Assembly: GCA_035610835.1 (NCBI GenBank)
Contig: CM069441.1
Coordinates: forward strand, 87,121,574 to 87,185,573
Reading direction: 5' to 3'
Source: Ophiura sarsii
Lineage: Eukaryota; Echinodermata; Ophiuroidea; Amphilepidida; Ophiuridae
Length of the DNA: 64,000 bases
The translations under genes and the position numbers were made by a program. Positions 11,901-23,900 of this stretch are shown here, in pieces. Under the pieces are notes generated by a model that searched no databases, was not told the origin of the DNA, and saw nothing but the letters and a program-made list of their open reading frames with translations. Position 1 is the stretch's first letter; every line of letters starts with the position of its first letter.

Positions 11901-14900
11901 TTTTTATTTCATTTTTTTGAACAATTTGACAGCCCAAATGTATCGTTTTAATATACAACCTAAGTATTCGAACAGACCAACTCCGTTTCATCGGCAATCT
12001 AAACACTGCAACATCATCCCAGTACGCAATTCCATGTAACCAGTGGTTACACGATGTTCATTGTATAACATCGCACGGGCGTCGGGACTATTAAAAGGAC
12101 TATAAATACAAAAATTTGCCAAACGTGCAATTAATGAATTTATTTAAAAAAACGTGTTATGAGAAAATATAAAAAAATGTTTTTTGGGGTATATTTGTAC
12201 AAGAAAATTTCGCAAAACAGCTTTATTATTAATTTCAACACCGTATAAAACATTTTTGTTCTGCATTTAGTACGAAAAATATAGGTTTTATTAATATTTT
12301 CATGCGTAAATCTCTAAAGCTTGCACATCAACTCAACGTTCTTTTATGCAAAACAAGACAAGAATTGTAATGGCGACCTACGCTGTTTCTACCCATCGCG
12401 ACGCTCGTTTTAAAAATGTTACTTGACCGAGTTTGCAGTGTTGCAACTCATTCAACAATAGTGGAGGTTTACATAACCGACATTGAGAACGTGGGGAACT
12501 ATGCAGAGCTTCACTACAACACTACAATACCTGGGACTGAGTTCCCATTGAATTTAAAAATAAAAATAAAAATAAAAATAAAATAAAAATCCGCCCGCCC
12601 GCACCTCAACTCTCAGCTGTGTGGAGGACAACCAAACAATTAATTTTTGTTGGGCCTAAGAAGAGGTAAAACAGCGATGAACAATGACGGGGCGGGGCTT
12701 ATCAACTTGGTCATGCATACGATCAGCTTATCCAAATACATTCTAGAAACACCGGAAGTGATACTGTATCCAAAATATAATTCCTGAAGAAACGACCAGA
12801 CAAGTCAGTTGTGAAACGTTGAAAGATAGTGAGTACCATTTGGACTTGTATAATAAAACAAATGTGTAATAAACACATTTTTAACTTTTGTCTTCCTTCC
12901 AATTCTTACCATGTATAAGTCTGAGCTTGAATGAGATCCATTGTATTCCTAGCGATATCAAATTCAGGCTGTGCAAAACCATGGCAACACCGATCTCTAC
13001 CAATTCTGTAATATCAAACATGTTTCAAGAATATTAGATTTAAAGGCATGGAATTCAGCAGGTTTCTCTTAACTGCGGACAGCAAGATATGAGATCAAAA
13101 ACTTAAAATGTACAATGAAAGTGCCGTTATCATATACAATTATTGCCATCCTACTTCTGTACACCCATATATTTAAAACACAAGGTTTTGGTTATACACC
13201 TATCTAAGTGAGAGAACTATTGTTTGATTCAGATTCCTATAGATCGAACCATAGCAAGTAAGTGATACCCAACATGTACTTCATCTCTAAGGAATTCAGC
13301 TGTGTCCAACGTGTGAACGATGTCTTTGATTGTATGGGTGCTTACGCCAGCACATTAAAAATCATCCATGTGATAATGGGGTGCAATCATAGGAATACGC
13401 TTTCATGTCATTGCAAAGAGTAAGATGAACGAAGTATGCAAATGAACGAAGTATGCAAATGAACAAATTGTTAAGAAAATAACAAGATTAGTTATTATTA
13501 TTCTTGTATTTGCTATCTAGGAGAGCAAATATATATAATACGTGATATGAAGTGACACTCAAACAGAAGAGTTGCTACTCTAGTTTCATGCTAACTGCAA
13601 TCTTCAGGCAACTGATTGTTAAACCATGCGGATGTCGGAAGTCCAGCGGAGATAACAGATGCCGAGGGGAAAGGTACAGGGTGCAAGTAGGCTGTGTGCC
13701 CATTACCCCGCACTAAAAACGCAGAGTAGCATATAGAGAAAAAAGTCAGTAGTAGTTTAACAAATAAATCTATTTAATACATGATAAGTATATAATACAG
13801 CAGCGATGGAAATACCCACATGACTGTCTACCCGAGGTTGTCTAGGTAGGAACTACACACTTTGTGGACTTATGATATTTCTAACTTAACTTTTACAAAA
13901 GGAAATAAACAGTTGAAAAAGTGGTCCTATAGTGGGAATCGAACCATGGACCTCTGCATTTCAAGGTATGTCTCTCAACCATTAGACTAGCGAGGGGTGA
14001 ACTGGCCAGGAGATGATTTTAATCCCTCTGAAAAATTATGGAATAAAGCGATACTACTACTATGATCAGTACACACGATATTAATGAATAGAGCTGCGAC
14101 ACACATGATCGTCCACCCTCAGTTGACAATCATGTGGGTATTTCCATTACTGCATATAATATAATGCATGATATAAAATGATAATCAAACAGAAGATTTA
14201 AAAGTTGCTACTCTAGGATAGCATATCTAGGATAGCAAATAAATATAATGCATGATATAAAGTGAAACTCGAACGCAAGAGTTGATAATCGAGTTTCATG
14301 CTAACTGCAATCTTCAGTTAACTGATTGCCATTCCATGGTTGCTGATGTTAACAAACAAAAACCATGCGGGCGTCGGAAGGCCAGCAAACAGATGTCGAG
14401 GGGAAAGGTACAGGGTGCAGTAGGCTGTGTGCCCTTCCCCCGCACTCACATCGCAGAGAAGCATATAGACGTAGTCAGGAGTAGTTTAAAAATAAATTTA
14501 TTGAATGCTTGATATATATTTTTATAGAATCAATATGGTTTCAATTGGACTAGAAAGCCCACCATGTATGGCATATGTCTACAATTATATAACACTAGCG
14601 CCACACCCTCGCTACGCTCGGGTCCCTGCTAGATGGTTATACCACATTACCTACCTCTTACACCACATAAACCCCCTACAACCCCCCCCACAAACCTGAT
14701 TGATTTATAATCATAACCCTCCTACTGTGGCTACTTTATTAACTCCTAACTTTCAAACCGCATTACCTCATTAACCCTCGGTACCTCTGAAACCACATAA
14801 ACCCCCTACAACCCAACACACACCAACCAGGTTGGTATATAATCATAACCCTCCTAAACCATTTCCCGTGGCTACTTCATTAACCCTCGGTCCCTCAGAT

Positions 14901-17900
14901 TGTTTAGCATGCCAACCTAAAGTAAAGAAATCAGGTTGCTTTATTAATCGCCACAAAACTTGGTTATAGTGACCACATCACTATAACTCTAGGCCTTTCC
15001 TTAACCATTTCCTGTGGTTTTACCCCACCCGACCGACATAACACCACAAAGGTCTATAACCATTTCCTGTGAAGCGTATGCGCCAAGTGTAGGAGTGCGT
15101 ATAGTGCCGCGGCAGTGAGCCCAGTGCGCAAACATGCACGCGACGTGTTACCACGGTATGATTACGCGGTAGTACGCGCAACGCACAATATGGTGCAATT
15201 CAAGTGGCATTTGTGAGCCAAATTCGAGAGGTTTTTTTGCTGTATTGGGGGCAAATTGTTAACCGATTTCTCTGGAATATACTTTATCACACTTCCCGTT
15301 ATTTCCTCTATATTCCATGCAAAGTAGACGACACTTTGATCAAGACTAACGGAGAACTAAGGATAACAAACACACAAACAAACACACACCGTTTCCAGAT
15401 TTATAGTAAGATGCATGTTTCATGCTATGATGCAGAGCAGGCAGGCGCATTAATACAGCACATATTTATTGCGATAATGACTGCATGATAATACTATCTC
15501 TGTTACCCGCCATTGTTCCCGGTTTGGGTGACTTGGACATCAGTTACGTCATTGCATTTGCCACACCTAAAGATGATGCTATGGTTGAAACAAAAGAACA
15601 AAATATCATCATATGACCTGATGATGATGCTATAAGAGCTAAGGTCAGAAAGGTTGCTGATGCAGAAATGTCATATTCTAATTCCAACTACAAAAAATGT
15701 AAAAATATGTCTCATAATTATGAAAACATTTTCCCACAGTTCATGACCAGTGATAAGCAATGATTCTGGCCAAGCAAGGGCGGCACAGACATAACTTTTT
15801 TGTCCCCCCATTTAACCTCCCCCTGTTCTTTAATCCATCGCCAATGCAACAATTCTAGGGTTAAGGTCAAATCACTAATAAAAACATCTAATCTAAAAAG
15901 TAACTACAATTATAGAAACACTTTTTAAAATGCAACACTTAACACATAAACAAGTTTGTTAACCTGTCAGCACGACCAGAAGAATAAGCAACACCAAATA
16001 ATTACATTACTATTAACTCTACATTACATCTGCGTGTTTTGGGGAAACTATCTTACCTTCGAATAAACTCCAAGAAAAACGTTGCCAAGGACTGCACGAT
16101 AAAATCTAGTAACACCAGTTTGTATATCTCCATTCCGACATAGGTCTCCCAACACTGTGGATAAAATGATGATTCTGGTTGGGTGAGTATTGAAATGCCA
16201 TTGAGAGCAGATACATTAGTTTTGTCAAGCATAAGCCAATAAAATCACACAAATACTTGTAGCACTTATACCAAATATTTAGAGTGATATATTGCGTGGC
16301 ACCTATGTTGTACTGTTATAAACCAAGGTGTTTCATTTGTTACCTCCTGTTTTACTTTCAGTAGATTGCCTGTTTCATGTTCCTCTTTTCAGGTTTTTCC
16401 TATTTTATTTCTCTTACTACCACATGTCTCTTTAAATTAATGAGGGACTTGTGCATATTTATCCTATGTTACATAGAGGCCTTGTATATATTGCACATTG
16501 ATCGGCTTTACAGAAAGGAATCAACCATGCGCCATTCCCCGGAACTATGGCGTATTACAGTCCATTCATTTTTTTCTTTGAATTGATGCGGGATTTTTAA
16601 AGGTGATGGTAAACTCCCATGAATGAAATGGGATTTTTAATTTCTTATAGTTTTGGTGAACAAAGTTTAGTAGTCTGCCATGATTCCGGTAAACTATGTT
16701 ATATGTAGGCCTCTATAGTCTATTTCACTTCTATTGGACAGTGGCGTAACTTTACAGGCGCAACATTTACACATGTATTTGTATCTTCTGTCTTTCTACA
16801 CATGTACGCTTTCTGGTGTGTACACCAGCACCTTGAGTAGGCACACACGTGTATGTATTGCAATCAGTGAATGACAAAGTCACGTCACTGTCTCATGAAC
16901 TTGAAATAGATCATAGTGTTCCACAGTTATATAGTGAGTGGTTTGTGCCTGCAAAAGATGCCAAGGATTTATATCATGAGCCCCTGAGCACACTTCTTTA
17001 CAATTGCATTGGGCTGTATGTAAACTCGCAACTTGTAAACATGTCAGCTCATAAACTCATAATATGGGGCCCTGAAGCTTAGGCCTAAAAAAAGAAGAAG
17101 TTTGATTGGCGTAACCCGACCGACCCTAAATACATCGCCGACCCTGAATATTTTTTATTATTTTGAGGGGGAAAAAAACAAAAAAACACACCAAAAAACA
17201 AAAAAACCTGAAATCTGACGTTTGTTATTGTTTAAAACTTCAGAAACTTGTACTCATAGAGTCTGTTGGTTTCTATAAATAAAAATAAAAATGTTTAAAG
17301 AAAAGGGAATTTTTGCTGTCTCTTCATTTGTGTGTACTGCTGTCTTTTAAGGGGGCTGTGGACTCTCAGGTACAGCCTCCGTAAAACTGCCGTAACTTCT
17401 TCAATATTCATTTAATCTTTATAAATGTATACATCATCATCATCATCATCGGTCGTCCTTGGACGGAATATTGGAAGCAGCAGTTACAAATTTCCTCCAA
17501 GCAAGTTTATCCAACATAAGCTGTTGAACTTCATTGGGTTCAAGATCAAGGTCCTTTGAGATGCTGTCAGGATAGGTGGTGGATCCAGTTTTTTGCAGAA
17601 AAGGGTTCAATGAATCCAACCATGATAATGAAATTGACCATTTTGGAAAAAATTATAAAAAACATGTTTTTTGACCCATTTTAGGTTTGGAAAAGATAAC
17701 TCAAAATATATTTTGTTAAATTTTGTCATACTAGTTTTATGATAATCCTGATAAAATTCCCCAGGAGCGTTTTTTTTTTTTTAATATCTTATTTTTTTTA
17801 TTTTTAGTTACAGACCAAAAAGTGCCAAAAAATGTGTTTTTTCCCCCAAAATGGTGATTTTCCCGACCGACCTACCCTATTTGTTTTGGTCATGTTACGC

Positions 17901-20900
17901 CAATCAAACCTTCTTTTTTTTTAGGCCTTAGCCGAACAATGAGAATACCGTTCACCTACCTCTGGGCAATCCGCACCCTTACATGGTTTGAGCCAGAAAG
18001 AACAGAGCACAATAAGTACAGCAGCCTTCATTAAGAATGTCCTGAATCATAAAAGCATCATAAATGGGAGTTATACTGTGTCACCTCAAGTTGAGACATT
18101 GGAAAGAACAGAATACAATTAGTTGTAGTACACTCTGGTCAAATTTGTATTCGTATAAAAGCAGTCACAGAAGAAAACATAAATGATGTGAAGTCCTACA
18201 GCGTTATAATCATTGATATCCACTACCTTGACTTGTGCATGCTGTTGATAGTGCCTTTTTTTCAAGTCATAAAGCGTTTATAGTTTGATCAGTTCCAAAT
18301 TGGTGAAGCCTCCTTACACAGCGAATGAATACAGATGGACGCGGGGCGCACATGAAGACAACAAGCGCACTGTGCATCACATGCGTGACAAGTGCGTCCA
18401 TCAAAAAACGTGTGCATGTGGCCATAAACGTGCGCATACGCTTGGATTACTTTTGTGTGCGGAGTGATAAAAAACAGATATTTTTGCCAATTTGGAACTG
18501 ATCAAACTATAGTATTTTCTTTGTCTCTTCCAATCCCTGGAATTTGGGGTCTTGACACAATCCTTCTGAAAATGTTCTTTTAAGATTTTTTAAAACCCAG
18601 TTAAATAAAATAACAATTTCTGTCTCCCTTAACACTCACCTGAATAGCGACATGTAGAGTCTGTTGCGTGGGTTGTCGTATTGCTCCAGTCGACCTATTG
18701 CACTAAACATGTATGGTAATAGTAGATTATACCCAGTGATCAAAAGAGGTACTGCTATCTCATCCAGAGTCTCTACACCGGTCTGAAAAATGGATAATTC
18801 AGTGGTTTGGCATATTTTATACACTACTATACTATTTCTTTTACTATGACCAATACTGTCTAATTGAAAATATTTGTGCAACATTTATTTTTGCGATTTT
18901 CACGCTCGAACCAACTACTGCAAAAATAATAACACACACAAATATTTCTTTGGCGTATAGGTATGATAAAACTACAAATCGTAAATTTAAAAATACACAA
19001 AACAGTTGAAATTCTGCAAAGCGCGAACAAAATAATTGCGCACCAGCACTTTAACAGTATATCATACCAATATATCATACCACACCACTTATTATTGAAG
19101 GTTCACTCTGTGCAGTATTAACTTTAGAACATATTCCAATGATCACACCTCATAAGCTTTCGCGTGTATGGTGCGACTATCATCAGAATACGCACTGACG
19201 TCACTGTACTGCATAGAGTTACATGAATGGAGTATAATTGTCTGACAACTTGACGCTATCCGATTCTGTACTTTGACCTTCATAATCGCAAACTCTAAGG
19301 GCCAGCACAAGAGCTGACTTGCAGCAAGAACACGGCTGAGATCCTGTTCCTCAAAAGTCTTTGATGTAGTAAATGTTCTCACATAATACTAGTAATACTT
19401 ATGGCGATTGCCTGCAATTTGCTCAATAGTTATTCCTGTTGTTAGATAGTTTGGAGTATCTAATTAACATGGCTGCCATCATTCTTTAGAAGGTGATAAA
19501 ATCAAGGGACTAAACAAATGAGATTTCTGAAACCGTGAAAGGATATGGCCTTGAAATCTTGGACAACTTCCACTGTATGAGGATACTTTGTCTGCACTGA
19601 GATATTTCTACTTAACAATATTTGATCGGTCTTATTCAAAACTAGCTGTAGCTGATGAACATCACCATATGAGGGCTGAGGGAGCGCTCCCCATGTGATA
19701 AGGATGTAACTAATCGGTACGACTTCTGAATAACCAGGATGCAGTAATGGATTGGAGATGACCAAGAGGACCTTTTGTGTCTAGCTTGGTTAGATCTAGG
19801 GATAATTGCAATAAGGATGTAACTAATTGGTACAACTTCTGAATAACCAGGATGCAGTAATGGATTGGAGATGACCAAGAGGACCTTTTGTGTCTAGCTT
19901 GGTTAGATCTAGGGATAATTGCAATAAGGATGTAACTAATTGGTACAACTTCTGAATAACCAGGATGCAGTAATGGATCGGGGATGACCAAGAGGACCTT
20001 TTGTGTCTAGCTTGGTTAGATCTAGGGATAATTGCAATAAGGATGTAACTAATTGGTACAACTTCTGAATAACCAGGATGTAGTAATGGATTGGGGATGA
20101 CCAAGAGGACCTTTTGTGTCTAGCTTGGTTAGATCTAGGGATAATTGCAATAAGGATGTAACTAATTGGTACAACTTCTGAATAACCAGGATGCAGTAAT
20201 GGATTGGGGATGACCAAGAGGACCTTTTGTGTCTAGCTTGGTTAGATCTAGGGATAATTGCAATAAGGATGTAACTAATTGGTACAACTTCTGAATAACC
20301 AGGATGCAGTAATGGATTGGGGATGACCAAGAGGACCTTTTGTGTCTAGCTTGGTTAGATCTAGGGATAATTGCAATAAGGATGTAACTAATTAGTACAA
20401 CTTCTGAATAACCAGGATGCAGTAATGGATTGGGGATGACCAAGAGGACCTTTTGTGTCTAGCTTGGTTAGATCTAGGGATAATTGCAATAAGGATGTAA
20501 CTAATTGGTACAACTTCTGAATAACCAGGATGCAGTAATGGATTGGGGATGACCAAGAGGACCTTTTGTGTCTAGCTTGGTTAGATCTAGGGATAATTGC
20601 AATAAGGTCATCGACTGAAATCAAAATCGCACTTTCTCAAAATATCTTTAAACAGAATGTGGCATTTGGGATATTAGCACAGGGCTCCAGGGTCTCATCT
20701 CTATCAAACTTACATCAATATCAACATCTTCATATAAATAAAACACAAGGAAAGATGCAGCACAGATGATGGCCAAGACAAAAACGTTGGAAGTGAGGCG
20801 GAGGAACAACCAACCAAGAATCTCGCAACAGGTTTTCTTTTTTTCGGTATGATGTGCTGATAACGATTCCTAAAATAAGAAGAAAAGCACACAATTAAGT

Positions 20901-23900
20901 AAAACAAATAATATAAAGAGTCAGAAGAATTGGCATGAATAAAATTATCAAGAAGATTTTTTTTTTGAGATCGGCTTTTACGACGGGTATTCATAATATA
21001 GGTTAAGAGTTTAACGGGTTCACCGACAGTTGTAAACTTGTCCGATGGCTAACCTGTTAAACTATTAGGTCCTTATGCACAAAAGAGTTAAACCAGGTCT
21101 AAAGTTAAACCTGGTCTAAGTGAAATTTATTCATGCCTCAAAAGCTGTTTTCCCCTGAATTTTCATGAGATATTTTGTGCTATTTTTGAACTTTGCATCC
21201 GAATCTTTACAATTTGTTAGCTAATTTGAGAAAGAAATGTAATGAAAGTGTGCATTTCACAAAAACCAAAATTCACTTAGACCAGGTCTAACTCTTTTGT
21301 GCATACAGACCTTAACCTATAAGAAGAAAAACGCAATATTGAGTAAAACAAATATTATAAAGAGTCAGACAAAGGGGCGTGAATGAAATGAACAAAGACC
21401 TTAAAAATACACGGTTTTGAGCGGGTCCCTCTTGCTATCGCAGTGAAGGATTGACATTGGAAAGGGTATAGGGTATGTGCCGCCCTAAAGACCCTTTTTT
21501 CACCCTCTTTTGCTAGCTCTTAAAACCACCCTTTTGAGCCTGCATCAGCTCTTAAGACCCCATTATATTGAAAAATTCAAAAATTATGAACATTCCAAAG
21601 CCCAATTTTTTGAAAAATGTGCGTTCTAAACCCGAAAATGTGCGTTCTTACTAATCAAATTGAAAGAAAAAACCCAGTTCTTAAGACCTTCTTTTTTTGA
21701 GAAAATCAGTTTTTAAAAGACCCTATATTTCGTCATAAAATTCTCTCAGTTCAGTTCCGAAGCCCTACCTTTTGAGAACCTGGGCGGCACAACCCTACCA
21801 AAAAAAGAGATGAGCGCCCCCGGATAAAAAACAAAATATTTATTGAAAATGAAGTGATGGCTTTTCAATACAATATTACCCACTTACCCAACAGATATTG
21901 TGTTTACATGGGCACCAGAAATATGAGCGCTAATGTCTCAAGCAGCCAAAATACATGTAGTAAATACTAGAGATATGTTGGAATATAAGCATGACTTAGC
22001 AGAAGCTATACCTAGTGAAACTCAATTAAATTAACCCTAACCCCCATTTTTTTCAGATTTGTTTCCCGCGGCGAAAAGTGACCCCAAATATCGCCACAAC
22101 CCCCCATTCCACAAGGAATTGAACCACGAACCTCCACCACACAGGACTTGGGTGTCAAGGCTACTTGGCGCAGTATACTGCACCATATATATTGTTTGGG
22201 GCCAAATTTTTTAGAAAAACTTCCACGCTGGGCTATTATACAAGCACCCTGGCTCGTTGGATTCTGTTGGATTTGGCAGTTTAAGGGGTTATGTGAAACA
22301 CTAAAGAATCAATCTGTAATTTGCAAAGTCAATGATAACTGGGATGGAGAGCCTTGAATTGGGGACGGTATAGAGCACCTGCTCTAGATGGTCACAATAC
22401 AAGATATCCAAAAACACAATGAGGGTAATAATAAGGTTTATCGTGAATAAAAAAAAAGCTATTGATTATCCTTTTCTGTTGCATTGTGGGATCGCAAAAG
22501 TGCAATATCTGCCCCATGCTGGATCCCACAATGCATCAGAAAAGGATAATCAATGGATTTTTTCCGATTGGCGATAAGGCTTATTGGCGATAATAATTTA
22601 TAACTTGGACGGTTACGCAACGATGCATCAAAAGCATGAATTGTCTTAGGAAGAAATGAAATCAATGGTTGCCTACATTGCAGAACCTTTCAAGTAGTCA
22701 CTATAAGCTTTATAGGTAACACAACCGCAAATAAGACACTTTTAGTAATGGATATACTTACAGCTAATTCTAGGTATAAACTTCTATGTTTAAGTGTGGC
22801 TGTATTAGGTGCAGTTACACCATAATCCCAACCACAGAATACTTTGGCTACGTAGTAGTTATATTTCTTGTCCCCCGTGATAAAATAATCCTTATATGAA
22901 TTAGAAGTCCTATTAATGAGAAGGAAAAAAAACAAGGGAAAGACAGTATGAATAATAATAATAATAATAGTGACAAGGCATATATCCACTCTAATTAAGA
23001 GCGCTCAAGGCACAAACATAAAATACAATATAATAGAAAACGATAAACAACAATAAAACTACTAAAATGGCTCAGACATCAGATGTGTTTTCAACAGTTT
23101 TTTGAAGATTGTAACAGTTTTTGCAGTTTTAATATGGATAGGAAGTTCATTCCAGTGACAAGGAGCTACAATAGCAAAAGATCTGTCTCCCCAAGAGCGC
23201 TAAGTTGTAGTTTCTTGAAGAAGTTGCATTTGTCCAGAACGAAGAGTGCGAGTTGGCTCATAGTTTGATAACAATTCAGATAAATATGATGGGGCAACAT
23301 ATATTTTAATAATCTTTGATTTAACAGTTATGCTAAAATTGGCAAAGTTAATAGAGTTTGAGCAAGATATAGCTTGAACTCATTTAGCCAACGGTGCAGA
23401 AATTGTCATTGTTGGCAAGTTTGCTGGGCACCTATAGTAATACCAGTTGGCAATTCACGTTCCACTTTCGGGTGCCCGTGAACCAGCCCTTTGCTTGATT
23501 TCTTGCTCAATTTGTTGCCTCTTCATATCAAGAGGATATAAATTTAAAATAATTTTCCATGTCTAAGGATAATCCTTATTAATTAGGCTGATCTATATTT
23601 TGTCATGATCCTTAAAACCAGAGGATCAAGAGATGTCAGCAGTATTTGTGCACCTTTAGCCTCCATAAATGACCGCAAGATGATCAGATTTCAGGTCATG
23701 ACACTCCAAATGATATTGAATTTGCTGTCTTTTTGGCCATCCTCATAATATTAAAATCATATTAACAACTGCTTAATTTACAAACAAAAATTGTATTACG
23801 TTTGATCTGCTTTATAAATCTACTTGATAGCACAGGATAAACACTTACCCTACTGCCATTACAACCAGTATAAACACTTACCCTATTGTCAGGACAACCA

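Noticed and set aside
13921..13998. Functional tRNA gene on the minus strand
   Set aside because: The B-box is good but no seven-base anticodon loop with a five-base-pair stem could be folded.
19502..20624. Series of overlapping minus-strand frames of about 93 residues with near-identical sequence
   Set aside because: Offsets of exactly 113 bp show that they are the same frame read through satellite units, crossing frames between units.
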